From positions 930,001-994,000 of the forward strand of contig NZ_QLMC01000001.1 of assembly GCF_003259745.1 (NCBI RefSeq): 64,000 nt of DNA. Direction: 5' to 3'. How positions within the stretch are numbered: position 1 is the first letter of the stretch; each line of letters begins with the position of its first letter. The notes below the pieces were generated by a model, which worked only from the letters and a program-made list of their open reading frames with translations, was not told where the DNA came from and made no database searches. The stretch is from Larkinella arboricola (lineage in GTDB: Bacteria > Bacteroidota > Bacteroidia > Cytophagales > Spirosomataceae). Below, piece by piece: positions 43,412 through 52,537 of the stretch. Both the position numbers and the translations under genes were made by a program.

Positions 43412-46400
43412 ATGAGAATCTCATCAACCAAATGGTTGTCAATCGGATCAGTAATTGCATTAGTGATCTTTGTTACCCTCGGGCTTATTGCGTTTCGAAC
43501 CATTCGGAACCAGTTGGAAGAAGCACGGTGGGTGGAACATAGCTATCAGGTTTTAAACCAGATTGGTCGGACCCGGCAATTGCTAATCGACATGGAAACA
43601 GGTCGGCGGGGCTTCCGAAGCACCAGTGAGACGCGGTTTCTGAAACCCTATAACGACGCTCTTCATAAAGTGATGCCAGCGGCCAGTCACATCAAAGATC
43701 TGGTTTCGGATAATCCCAAACAGACCGAACGGGCCGTTGAGATCGAAAGGGGGGTGCTGGAGATACTGCAATACTGGAAAAGCCAGAGCAACGACGCCAG
43801 CCAGTATAGCCGTGCCGACATCGTTCGAATTACGGACGGCGAGAAGGCCCGGATGGATACGCTGCGGCAGCAACTGGCCACCATGATTCGGGTAGAAGAA
43901 GTACTGCTGGCCAACCGGGAAAAAGAAAGCAACCGGGCGGTGGAGCTGGCGATTACGGTATTTAGCGTTGGCGCCGTTTTCCTGCTGGGGCTGGGTGTTC
44001 TTCTCTATTACCTGTTTTCGTCCGAGATCAGGAAACGCCAGCGGGCGGAAGTTTATCTTCAGCAGAATCTGGATGAGGTGGAGCAACTTAACCAGGTGAG
44101 TACGGAAAAGAACTGGATGCTGACCGGTATGTCGCTGCTGAATGATACGATTCAGGCCGTGACCGAATCCGACTCACTGGCGCAGGAGGTCCTGCAAACG
44201 ATTACCCGCTACCTGGATATTCCGGCGGGCGGTTTTTATTGCTACGACGAAGAAGGGCAGTTGCTGGAATTGAATGCGGCTGTGGCCCTACCGGCTCAGA
44301 TTCAGCGCACGTACGGTTTGCACGAAGGGCTCGTGGGGCAGGCGGCTACCAGTCATGAGATCGTTGTGACGAATCACGTTCCGGCGGCTTACTGGTCCAT
44401 TCGGTCGGGCAGTGGGCAGGCGGTTGCGGGACAAATCGTTTGTGTGCCCCTCTGGTACAAAAAGGAGTTGAAGGGTGTGCTGGAACTGGCGACCTTTCAG
44501 GCATTGAGCCCGGCGCAACTGGATTTGCTCAAAACCGTTGGCAACAACATTGCCATTGCCCTGAACGCAGCCGAAGCCCGGAAACGGGTGATGCGTCTGC
44601 TGGAGCAGGTTCAGGAACAGAAAGGAGCGCTGGAACATCAGCAGGAAGAACTCCGGCAGTCGAACGAGGAATTGACGCGGCAGGCCGAAATTTTGCAGGC
44701 GTCGGAAGAAGAACTGCGGGTCCAGGAAGAAGAGTTACGCCAGATCAATGCCGAACTGGAAGAGAAAAACGAAGCCGTGGAAGTCGGTCGGCAGGCCCTG
44801 GCGGAGAAGGCCCGCGAACTGGAAAATAACAGCCAGTATAAGTCGGAGTTCCTGGCCAATATGTCGCACGAACTGCGAACTCCATTGAATAGCGTCCTGA
44901 TTCTGGCCAAAATGCTGTCGGAAAACAAAAACAGCAATCTGACCGCCAAACAGATTGAGTACGCCCAGGTAATCCATAAATCCGGTTCGGATCTGCTCAA
45001 TCTGATCAACGACATTCTGGATCTTTCCAAAATTGAAGCCGGTAAAGTTGACATGGTGCCCGAAAATACGTCGGTCAGCAACATGATCCACGATCAGGAA
45101 CAATTGTTCAGCGTGGTAGCCGAGCAGAAAGAAGTGAAACTGGTAACGGAAATCGACGAATCGGTTCCGCAGACGCTCTTTATAGCCAAGACGCGACTCG
45201 AGCAGGTGATCAAAAATCTGCTGTCGAATGCGTTTAAATTTACCCCCGTGGGCGGCACCGTCACGCTTTCTTTCCGGACGAAAGCGCCTATGAACGGCTT
45301 TACCAATGAGCCGCTGATTCGCGCCAGTCGCCTGCTGGTTATTTCCGTAACCGATACCGGGATCGGCATTCCGGCGGACAAACAGCAGTTGATCTTTGAG
45401 GCATTTCAGCAGGCCGACGGCTCCACCAGCCGGAAATACGGCGGTACGGGTCTGGGCCTTTCCATTAGTAAAGAGCTGGTCAAACGGCTGGGGGGCGAAA
45501 TGCGGTTGCACAGTGAAGAAGGAAAAGGAAGCACCTTTACCATTTATCTGCCGTTGGTGGAAGCCCCCACGAGCGCTTCGCCGACCAGGCAGCCAACGCC
45601 GGAACCCAGCCAGCAGCCTGCACCCGTGAAGGATAAAGTGACGCATTTGCAGGCTGATATTGTTGAGCAAAACGACCTGAAAGACGACCGGAATGCCGTG
45701 CAGAAAGGCGATAAGGTGATGCTGATTGTGGAAGATGATCCGGCGTTTGCGTCGGTGGTTCAGGATTTTGCCCGCGGAAAAGGATACAAAACCGTGGTGG
45801 CCCTGCGGGGTGACGAAGGCATCTATTACGCCCGGAAGTATAAACCGTCAGCCATTATTCTGGACATGCAGTTGCCGGTAGTCGACGGCTGGAACGTGCT
45901 GAGCTGGCTGAAAAACGACGAAACGCTGAAGGATATTCCGGTGCATGTCATGTCGGCGGCTGATGAACCGAAATCCGGCATCGGCAGTGCGCTGGCTTAC
46001 CTCCGTAAACCCGTTGAGAAGCAGGATCTGGAAAAGGCGTTCGGACGAATCAGCGACCATCTGCATGCTCAGATCAAACAGGTGCTGGTGTTGTCGGGCA
46101 ATTATCTGAACGATGATTCCCTCCAGCAGATTATTGGTCAGCGCCAGTTCGAACTGGAATGCGAGTACGTGCGTACAAACGAAGAAGCGCTCGAAAAACT
46201 TCGTGAACGAACCTTCGATTGCCTGATTGTGGATATGGGGGGCGATCTGGAAAACGGTCTGGAACAACTGAAGCAATTGCGGGAAGCTATGCCGTCTGAA
46301 CAGTTGCCGGTCATTATTTACATGGATAAGGACCTGAGCCCGGCGGATGAGTGGAAGCTCAAAAAGCTATCAGACGTAGTGATTCGCGAATCCTCGCAGT

Positions 46401-46885
46401 CGATCGACCGGCTCATGGATGAATTGGAACTGTTTTTGTATAAAGTTCAGGAGGTAGAAACCAAAGACCTGCCACAGCCGTTGACGCAGATCAACGACCA
46501 GAGTTTGCAGGGCAAAAAAGTGTTGCTGGTCGACGACGACATGCGGAACGTTTTTGCCCTGAGTACGTTGCTGGAAGACCAGCAAATGGAGGTGCTGACG
46601 GCGGTCGACGGTCGGGAGGCCCTGGAAACGTTGCAGCAGAACCCGGATGTGGATGTGGTACTGATGGATATTATGATGCCCGAAATGGACGGTTATGAAG
46701 CCACCCGGCGGATTCGCACGGATCTGAAAAGGCCCCATTTGCCGGTGATCGCCCTGACAGCCAAGGCCATGCCCGGCGATCGCGAAAAGGCCATTGAAGC
46801 GGGTGCGTCGGATTACATTACTAAACCAGTCGATAGCGGGCGCTTGTTTTCTTTGATGCGGGTATGGTTGTCGGTAAAAATATGA
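43412..46885 (+). CDS. CHASE3-GAF hybrid sensor histidine kinase with three receiver-like domains
   Basis: The 1157-residue membrane kinase has these parts: TM helix (about 9-28), extracellular CHASE3 (30-175, with IDMETGRRGFRST), TM helix (about 178-202), GAF (240-390), a glutamate-rich coiled coil (395-475), HisKA with the His in ANMSHELRTPLNS (about 487), HATPase with NLLSNAFKFTP and GTGLGLSISKEL, then three receivers. The first (from about 767, LIVEDD, ILDMQLP) and third (from about 1034, LLVDDD, LMDIMMP) look active. The middle one (about 888-1010) keeps VDMG but lacks the usual acidic pair (LVLSGNYLN), so it is a pseudo-receiver. The stop overlaps the CheR start by 4 bases. Confidence 0.93.
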   Translation: MRISSTKWLSIGSVIALVIFVTLGLIAFRTIRNQLEEARWVEHSYQVLNQIGRTRQLLIDMETGRRGFRSTSETRFLKPYNDALHKVMPAASHIKDLVSDNPKQTERAVEIERGVLEILQYWKSQSNDASQYSRADIVRITDGEKARMDTLRQQLATMIRVEEVLLANREKESNRAVELAITVFSVGAVFLLGLGVLLYYLFSSEIRKRQRAEVYLQQNLDEVEQLNQVSTEKNWMLTGMSLLNDTIQAVTESDSLAQEVLQTITRYLDIPAGGFYCYDEEGQLLELNAAVALPAQIQRTYGLHEGLVGQAATSHEIVVTNHVPAAYWSIRSGSGQAVAGQIVCVPLWYKKELKGVLELATFQALSPAQLDLLKTVGNNIAIALNAAEARKRVMRLLEQVQEQKGALEHQQEELRQSNEELTRQAEILQASEEELRVQEEELRQINAELEEKNEAVEVGRQALAEKARELENNSQYKSEFLANMSHELRTPLNSVLILAKMLSENKNSNLTAKQIEYAQVIHKSGSDLLNLINDILDLSKIEAGKVDMVPENTSVSNMIHDQEQLFSVVAEQKEVKLVTEIDESVPQTLFIAKTRLEQVIKNLLSNAFKFTPVGGTVTLSFRTKAPMNGFTNEPLIRASRLLVISVTDTGIGIPADKQQLIFEAFQQADGSTSRKYGGTGLGLSISKELVKRLGGEMRLHSEEGKGSTFTIYLPLVEAPTSASPTRQPTPEPSQQPAPVKDKVTHLQADIVEQNDLKDDRNAVQKGDKVMLIVEDDPAFASVVQDFARGKGYKTVVALRGDEGIYYARKYKPSAIILDMQLPVVDGWNVLSWLKNDETLKDIPVHVMSAADEPKSGIGSALAYLRKPVEKQDLEKAFGRISDHLHAQIKQVLVLSGNYLNDDSLQQIIGQRQFELECEYVRTNEEALEKLRERTFDCLIVDMGGDLENGLEQLKQLREAMPSEQLPVIIYMDKDLSPADEWKLKKLSDVVIRESSQSIDRLMDELELFLYKVQEVETKDLPQPLTQINDQSLQGKKVLLVDDDMRNVFALSTLLEDQQMEVLTAVDGREALETLQQNPDVDVVLMDIMMPEMDGYEATRRIRTDLKRPHLPVIALTAKAMPGDREKAIEAGASDYITKPVDSGRLFSLMRVWLSVKI

Positions 46886-47709
46886 CGGTGCAGAATTCCA
46901 TTTCAGCGGAAGAACTGGAGGAGATTATCATCCTGATTCAGCGACAGTACGGCTATGATTTCGGCGATTACGCCCGGGCTTCCCTGCATCGTCGGGTCAT
47001 TCGGTGTATGCAGAAGGCGGGATGCCTGACGGCCTACGAATTAAAGTATCAGCTCACGAACGACCACCGGTTTTTTGCGTGGTTTATTGAGTCGCTGACG
47101 GTAAATGTCACCGAAATGTTTCGCGATCCGAGTTTTTATAAAGAATTACGCCAGAATGTGCTGCCCAAACTGGCGTCGTATCCGGCCATTAAAATCTGGC
47201 ACGCCGGTTGTTCAACGGGTGAAGAGGTATTTTCAATGGCTATTCTGTTGCACGAAATGGGTTTGCTCAGTCGAACCCGGCTGTATGCCACCGACCTGAA
47301 TCCGGCGAATCTGGACCGGGCGCGGCAGGGCATTGTTCCGCTGCAATACATGAAAGACTATACGGCCAATTACATTCAGTCGGGCGGAACCAACGATTTT
47401 TCGGCTTATTATACCGCCCGGTACGAAAATGCGATTATCCACAAGGAATACCGGAAGAACATCGTGTTTGCGGTGCACAATCTGGCGACAGATCACGTCT
47501 TTAACGAATTTCAGCTGGTGTGCTGCCGGAATGTACTGATTTATTTCAATCGAAATTTACAGAACCGGGCGATTAATCTGTTCAGCAACAGCCTGACACC
47601 GCTGGGGTATCTGGCCCTCGGTATGAAGGAATCACTGCTGTTTACAGACGTCCGGCACCAGTTTGAAGTAGTGAATCCCGCGGTCCGGATTTACCGCAGT
47701 AAACGATAA
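46882..47709 (+). CDS. CheR-type protein-glutamate methyltransferase
   Basis: ATG 46882 overlaps the kinase stop (ATGA), and I prefer it to the in-frame ATG at 46864; the product has 275 residues. It has the N-terminal CheR domain (about 5-75) and the SAM-binding domain: VNVTEMFRDPSFYKEL, WHAGCSTGEEVFSMAILL, LYATDLNPANLDRARQG and LVCCRNVLIYFNR. CheR methylates glutamates of chemoreceptors with SAM. No chemoreceptor is encoded here, so the substrate may be part of the kinase itself or another protein. It is translationally coupled to the hybrid kinase. Confidence 0.95.
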   Translation: MTVQNSISAEELEEIIILIQRQYGYDFGDYARASLHRRVIRCMQKAGCLTAYELKYQLTNDHRFFAWFIESLTVNVTEMFRDPSFYKELRQNVLPKLASYPAIKIWHAGCSTGEEVFSMAILLHEMGLLSRTRLYATDLNPANLDRARQGIVPLQYMKDYTANYIQSGGTNDFSAYYTARYENAIIHKEYRKNIVFAVHNLATDHVFNEFQLVCCRNVLIYFNRNLQNRAINLFSNSLTPLGYLALGMKESLLFTDVRHQFEVVNPAVRIYRSKR

Positions 47710-47724
47710 GGAAACCAGGGGCAG

Positions 47725-48294
47725 ATGAGTCGAGTGAGTGTGGTGGTGATTGGTGGTTCAGCAGGCAGTATACCGGTTGTGACAGAATTGTTACAGGCGT
47801 TACCCCGGCATTTTCAGTTCAGTGTAATTATTGTATTGCACCGGCTGAGGAATGTCATCAGCAGCCTGGATACTATTTTAGGAAACAAAGTTCAGGTAAT
47901 TACCATTCGGGAACCGAATGATAAGGAGGAAATTCGGGAGCAGTATGTTTACTTAGCCCCGCAAAATTACCACCTCCTGATTGAAGCGGATAAAACATTC
48001 AGTCTGGATTACTCCGAAACCGTTCACCACAGCCGTCCGTCCATCGATGTAACCTTTGAAAGCGTTGCGCAGGTGTATGCCAGTCAGGCGGTGGCGGTGT
48101 TACTGAGTGGAGCCAATCAGGACGGAGCCGACGGCTTGCAGGCCATTATCAATCAGGGTGGTATGGTGATCGTTCAGGACCCGGCAACCGCTGAATATCC
48201 GGCAATGCCGAAAGCCGCCCTGGAGCGGAACCGGGAGGCTGTCGTTCTGACACCGCCGGAAATTGCAGCTTTTTTACGAACTCTTACTCAATAA
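47725..48294 (+). CDS. CheB-type methylesterase domain protein, no receiver domain
   Basis: The 189-residue protein is only the catalytic part of CheB. The Ser of the triad is in VVIGGSAGSIPVV, the His in IIVLHRLRNV and the Asp in LLSGANQDGADGL. The family tail VQDPATAEYPAMPKAAL is intact. The usual N-terminal receiver is missing, so its activity cannot be gated by its own phosphorylation. It would hydrolyse methyl-glutamates or deamidate glutamines. It is directly after cheR and before a REC-kinase, so both sides of a methylation cycle are encoded in this operon. Confidence 0.93.
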   Translation: MSRVSVVVIGGSAGSIPVVTELLQALPRHFQFSVIIVLHRLRNVISSLDTILGNKVQVITIREPNDKEEIREQYVYLAPQNYHLLIEADKTFSLDYSETVHHSRPSIDVTFESVAQVYASQAVAVLLSGANQDGADGLQAIINQGGMVIVQDPATAEYPAMPKAALERNREAVVLTPPEIAAFLRTLTQ

Positions 48295-48304
48295 CCGATA
48301 AAAA

Positions 48305-49417
48305 ATGGTAGCAGCGAATAACTCCCAGAAGATGACAATCATGCTCGTCGACGACCGCGAAGAGAACTTGCTTGTCCTGGAAGAGATGCTGGCTAATGAT
48401 CAGCGCACTTTTATAAAGGCCACGTCCGGCAATGAAGCGCTGCGTCATGCCTTAAAAAATGATCGCATCGGGCTGGTGATGCTGGATGTTCAGATGCCCG
48501 AGATGGACGGGTTTGAGGTGGCCCGCATTCTGAAGTCGAACCCTAAAACCAAGGATATCTCGATTATTTTCGTGACGGCCATCAACAAGGAAGAACAGTA
48601 TATTTTGAAGGGCTTCGGCGAAGGCGCCGTCGATTACCTGCAAAAGCCGCTGGATGTCAATGTCACCAAAGCCAAGGTCAACGTTTTTGAACAACTCTAT
48701 CATTATCAGCAGGAACTGAAACAGACCGCCCTCCAACTGGAAAAGATCAATAAACAGCTGGAGAAGTTTGTCTATATCGTTGCGCACGATCTGAAGTCTC
48801 CGCTGGTTGGTATGATTGCCGCCCTGTCGCTGCTGGAAATGAAAAACGAAGTAGATGTGGTGCCGCGGGATGAGATCCAGGAGTACGTGGGGCATTCGAA
48901 GTCGGCGGCTTTCCACTTGTCCGAAATGATTAACTCATTGCTCGAATTTTCGCGGCAAAACGTGGCGCAGCAGACCGTGGAGGAAGTGGACGTTCACGAA
49001 CTGGTCGATCAGATTGCGATGATGCTTTTTCCGCCCCGGCATATTTCCATCGAAATCAACGGTCGGCTGCCCGTATTGAAAACCAAAAAAATCAAGCTTC
49101 ATCAAATCTTTCAGAACCTGCTCAGCAACGCCATCAAGTACAACGATAAAGCCGAGGGACACATCGAAGTGGGAGGCACCGATCGGGGGGCTTCGGTGGA
49201 GTTTTACGTAAAAGACAACGGTCCGGGCATTCCGGAGGATGAGCACGAAGCCATCTTTAAATTGTTCCGAACCACCGCCAACGTCTCCCAGACCGAGAGC
49301 AGTACGGGGCTGGGGTTGTTCATCCTGAAGATGCTGGTGGAAGAGCAGGGCGGTAAAATCTGGGTGGAGTCCGAAATGGGCAAAGGCACTACATTTTATT
49401 TTGAGTGGATGAAGTAG
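48305..49417 (+). CDS. Receiver-histidine kinase (response-regulator/kinase hybrid)
   Basis: The 370-residue soluble protein has an N-terminal receiver (about 10-130; MLVDDREENLLVLEEML, LVMLDVQMPEMDGFE, VDYLQKPLD), a short coiled coil, HisKA (VYIVAHDLKSPLVGMI, His about 162) and HATPase (NLLSNAIKYND, DNGPGIPEDE, SSTGLGLFILKMLVEE). A receiver at the front means the kinase is controlled by an upstream kinase. It lies 10 bases after cheB and 7 bases before a single-domain receiver. Confidence 0.94.
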   Translation: MVAANNSQKMTIMLVDDREENLLVLEEMLANDQRTFIKATSGNEALRHALKNDRIGLVMLDVQMPEMDGFEVARILKSNPKTKDISIIFVTAINKEEQYILKGFGEGAVDYLQKPLDVNVTKAKVNVFEQLYHYQQELKQTALQLEKINKQLEKFVYIVAHDLKSPLVGMIAALSLLEMKNEVDVVPRDEIQEYVGHSKSAAFHLSEMINSLLEFSRQNVAQQTVEEVDVHELVDQIAMMLFPPRHISIEINGRLPVLKTKKIKLHQIFQNLLSNAIKYNDKAEGHIEVGGTDRGASVEFYVKDNGPGIPEDEHEAIFKLFRTTANVSQTESSTGLGLFILKMLVEEQGGKIWVESEMGKGTTFYFEWMK

Positions 49418-49424
49418 CGAGAAC

Positions 49425-49862
49425 ATGGATAAAGAAGAAAACATAACCTTCTACATTGTGGAAGATGACCAGACGGATTTTGAACATATCAAGCGGGCGA
49501 TTCACGAGATTCAGCCGGCCTTAAAAATCCGGCGGTTTCTGCACGGTGCGGCTTTGCTGGCTCATCTGCAAAACAGCCAGCCCGGCGAATACCCATCTCT
49601 GATCATGCTCGATTTTTTTATGCCGGTGCTGGATGGGCTGAAAACCCTGCAACAGCTGAAAGCCAACGAAAATTTCCAGCAGATACCGGTCGTGATGTGG
49701 TCGGGGTCGTCGCGGCCCGAAGACATTAGCCAGGCGTACCGGCTGGGCGCGCGCGCTTTTCATACCAAACCGGTTTTGTTTGAAGACTGGCAGGAGCAAT
49801 TGCAGACCACCCTGCGGTATTGGTTAAGAACCGTCGAACTGCCCCATCTGGCAGAATGCTAG
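49425..49862 (+). CDS. Single-domain response regulator (Rcp1-like)
   Basis: The 145-residue protein is a stand-alone receiver. It has the acidic pair in YIVEDDQTDFEHIKRA, the phospho-Asp in LIMLDFFMPVLDG, the Ser/Thr switch in VVMWSGSS and the Lys in RAFHTKPVLFEDW. The extra segment after the Asp and the PVLDGLK motif are typical of Rcp1-type regulators that work with phytochrome-like or hybrid kinases. It closes the operon and is followed by a strong terminator. Confidence 0.92.
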   Translation: MDKEENITFYIVEDDQTDFEHIKRAIHEIQPALKIRRFLHGAALLAHLQNSQPGEYPSLIMLDFFMPVLDGLKTLQQLKANENFQQIPVVMWSGSSRPEDISQAYRLGARAFHTKPVLFEDWQEQLQTTLRYWLRTVELPHLAEC

Positions 49863-49887
49863 GAAAACCGGCATCAATTCCATACGC

Positions 49888-49922
49888 AGAAACCGGGTCC
49901 GGACAGGCCCGGTTTTTTGTTT
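49888..49922 (+). terminator. Intrinsic terminator of the signalling operon
   Basis: AACCGGGTCC and GGCCCGGTT form a stem at 49891-49914 followed by a T-rich run. Confidence 0.85.
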
Positions 49923-50026
49923 GTTTTCGACTGGCGCACAATTCTGCACCAACCAACCGGAATTCTGTAACGGTTGCCGGTGTTCTATCGATGATATTTG
50001 CCCTATCAAAATACACAAACAAGATC

Positions 50027-50230
50027 ATGGAAAAGTTGACTTTCAAAACCAATATCAAGTGTGGTGGCTGCGTGGCCACGGTAACGCCGTTTCTGAACAA
50101 AGCCGTTGGCGACAACAACTGGCAGGTAGATACGCAAAACCCGGATAAGTTGCTGACGGTCGAAGGCGCCACGGCCGATCAGGTGAAAGAAGCGCTGAAA
50201 GACGCCGGGTATAAAGCCGAACTGGTATGA
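50027..50230 (+). CDS. Copper chaperone-like heavy-metal-associated protein
   Basis: From ATG 50027 (MEKLTFKTNIKCGGCV; the longer frame upstream crosses the preceding terminator) the product is a 67-residue stand-alone HMA domain. The metal site is CGGC (Cys12, Cys15). CopZ-type chaperones hand Cu(I) to the ATPase. The stop overlaps the start of the copA-like gene by 4 bases, so the two are translationally coupled. The MxCxxC motif is here KCGGC, preceded by Ile. Confidence 0.88.
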   Translation: MEKLTFKTNIKCGGCVATVTPFLNKAVGDNNWQVDTQNPDKLLTVEGATADQVKEALKDAGYKAELV

Positions 50231-52482
50231 ACGCGCAACCAACCGTAACCGAACGAACGGGCCGTACCGGCACCCCGTCGGTACGGAAAACCTATCCCGT
50301 GCTGGAAATGACCTGTGCGGCCTGTGCCGTCAGCGTAGAATCCATGCTGAAACACACGCCGGGTGTTTCCGACGCGGGGGTCAATTACGCCAACCAGCAG
50401 GCCTGGGTGGAATTCAATCCCAAAGCCGTTACGCAGCAGGACTTGCAGAATGCCGTGCGCGCCATCGGTTACGACCTGATTATCGACGCCGAAGACCCGC
50501 AGGAAGTGCAGGCCGAAGCCCGGCAGCGGCATTACGAATCGCTGAAAAAACGCACCCTTTGGGCGGGCATTCTGTCGGTTCCGCTGGTAGTCATCGGCAT
50601 GGTTTTCATGGATATGCCTTTTGCCAACGAAATCATGCTTGCGTTGTCGGCGCCGGTGGTGTTCGGGCTGGGGCGCTCCTTTTTCGTCAATGCCTGGAAG
50701 CAGGCCCGGCACGGCAAAACCAACATGGATACGCTGGTGGCCCTGTCCACCGGCATTGCCTTTCTGTTCAGCACGTTCAACACGGTTTACCCGGATTTCT
50801 GGCACCAGCGCGGCATTCATCCCCACGTCTACTTCGAATCAGCCGCCGTGGTTATCACCTTTATTTTGCTCGGAAAACTGCTCGAAGAACGGGCTAAATC
50901 AAACACCTCATCGGCCATTAAGAAGCTCATGGGGCTGCAAGCCAAAACCGTCCGCATTGTAGAAAATGACGTTGAATCCGAAATTCCGGTGGCATCAGTA
51001 CGGGTTGGGCAGGTAATTGTGGTGCGGCCCGGCGAAAAAATACCGGTCGATGGCGTGGTGATAGCGGGTTCCTCGTTTGTGGATGAAAGCATGATTTCGG
51101 GCGAAGCCGTGCCAGTCGAGAAAAAAGCTGATCAAAAGGTGTTTGCCGGAACGATCAACCAGAAAGGCAGCTTCCGCTTCCGGGCTGAGAAAGTTGGGGC
51201 CGACACGGTATTGGCGCAAATCATCCGCATGGTGCAGGAAGCGCAGGGCAGCAAGGCGCCGGTACAGCAGCTCGTAGACCGGATTGCCGGTATTTTCGTG
51301 CCGGTCGTTATCGGTATCGCGCTGCTGACGTTTATCGTCTGGATGCTTTTTGGGGGCGAAAATGCTTTTGCGCAGGCCCTGCTAACCTCCGTAACGGTGC
51401 TGGTCATTGCCTGTCCGTGTGCGCTGGGGCTGGCAACGCCCACGGCGATTATGGTCGGGGTTGGCAAGGGCGCAGACAACCAGATTCTAATCAAAGATGC
51501 TGAAAGTCTAGAGTTAGGCTATCGGGTGAACGCCGTGGTGCTGGACAAAACCGGTACCATCACCGCCGGAAAACCCGCCGTTACAGACCTGGACTGGCAG
51601 CAGCCAGAATCAACGCAACTAGCGGCCATTTTATACGCCCTCGAAAATCAGTCGGAACACCCCCTGGCCGAAGCCGTGGTGGACTACCTGAAGGGTTCGG
51701 TTGAAAAAAGCGTGACGCTGGACCACTTTCAAAGCCTGACCGGGCGCGGGGTGACAGGCCGGTACGAAGGAATTCGGTACCTAATCGGAAACCGTCATTT
51801 ACTCGACGAGCAGGGGATTTCCGTGAGTTTGCCCGTCATGCAGCGGGCCGAACAGTGGCAGAAAGAAGCCCGAACGGTGGTGTACTTTGCCGACGAAAAA
51901 ACCGTGCTGGCCCTCATTGCCATTGCCGATCCGATCAAGGAAACATCCAAAGCCGCGATTCAGACGCTGAAAAGCCGTGGAATCGAGGTGTATATGCTGA
52001 CCGGCGACAATCCGCAAACCGCCGGAGCCGTTGCCCAAACCGTGGGGTTGACGGACTTCCGCGCCGAGGTAATGCCGTCCGACAAAGCCGAATTTGTGAA
52101 GGATTTGCAAAAGCAGGGTAAGGTCGTAGCGATGGTGGGCGACGGCATTAACGACTCCCAGGCGCTGGCGCAGGCCGATGTGAGTATGGCAATGGGTAAA
52201 GGCTCCGATATTGCGATGGATGTGGCCCGGATGACGCTCATCACGTCGGACCTGGGCCGGATTCCGAAAGCGCTGGAACTGTCGCGCCGGACGGTGCGGG
52301 TTATCCGTCAGAACCTGTTCTGGGCGTTTATTTACAACCTGATCGGTATTCCGATTGCCGCCGGTATTTTGTACCCGATCAGCGGTTTCCTGCTGAATCC
52401 GATGCTGGCCGGAGCGGCTATGGCCCTCAGTTCGGTGTCGGTGGTCAGCAACAGTTTACGGCTGCGAACGGCGCGATTGTAA
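50227..52482 (+). CDS. copA: Copper-exporting P-type ATPase
   Basis: The 751-residue P1B-type ATPase carries one N-terminal HMA domain (about 20-88, with EMTCAACAVSVESML). Then come the actuator (ISGEAVPVEKK), the membrane metal site CPC in VIACPCALGLATPTA, the phosphorylation motif VLDKTGTI, the SEHPLAEAV His-Pro motif and the hinge MVGDGINDSQALAQADV. About eight membrane helices are visible. CPC and the HP locus identify copper or silver as the substrate. It exports Cu(I) from the cytosol. No copper-sensing regulator is adjacent. Confidence 0.95.
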   Translation: MNAQPTVTERTGRTGTPSVRKTYPVLEMTCAACAVSVESMLKHTPGVSDAGVNYANQQAWVEFNPKAVTQQDLQNAVRAIGYDLIIDAEDPQEVQAEARQRHYESLKKRTLWAGILSVPLVVIGMVFMDMPFANEIMLALSAPVVFGLGRSFFVNAWKQARHGKTNMDTLVALSTGIAFLFSTFNTVYPDFWHQRGIHPHVYFESAAVVITFILLGKLLEERAKSNTSSAIKKLMGLQAKTVRIVENDVESEIPVASVRVGQVIVVRPGEKIPVDGVVIAGSSFVDESMISGEAVPVEKKADQKVFAGTINQKGSFRFRAEKVGADTVLAQIIRMVQEAQGSKAPVQQLVDRIAGIFVPVVIGIALLTFIVWMLFGGENAFAQALLTSVTVLVIACPCALGLATPTAIMVGVGKGADNQILIKDAESLELGYRVNAVVLDKTGTITAGKPAVTDLDWQQPESTQLAAILYALENQSEHPLAEAVVDYLKGSVEKSVTLDHFQSLTGRGVTGRYEGIRYLIGNRHLLDEQGISVSLPVMQRAEQWQKEARTVVYFADEKTVLALIAIADPIKETSKAAIQTLKSRGIEVYMLTGDNPQTAGAVAQTVGLTDFRAEVMPSDKAEFVKDLQKQGKVVAMVGDGINDSQALAQADVSMAMGKGSDIAMDVARMTLITSDLGRIPKALELSRRTVRVIRQNLFWAFIYNLIGIPIAAGILYPISGFLLNPMLAGAAMALSSVSVVSNSLRLRTARL

Positions 52483-52503
52483 ATAAAAAAGTGTTGCCTT
52501 TTT

Positions 52504-52532
52504 AACCGCCCCCGGCTTACACCGGGGGCGGT
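52504..52532. terminator. Hairpin between convergent genes
   Basis: AACCGCCCCCGG and CCGGGGGCGGTT are an exact 12-bp stem around CTTAC A, placed between the copA stop and the SnoaL-like gene stop. T-runs are poor but stem strength is high. Confidence 0.75.
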
Positions 52533-52537
52533 TGTTA

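Noticed and set aside
49820-50026. Extension of the HMA protein frame upstream
   Set aside because: It would run through the terminator at 49891-49922 and overlap the previous gene.
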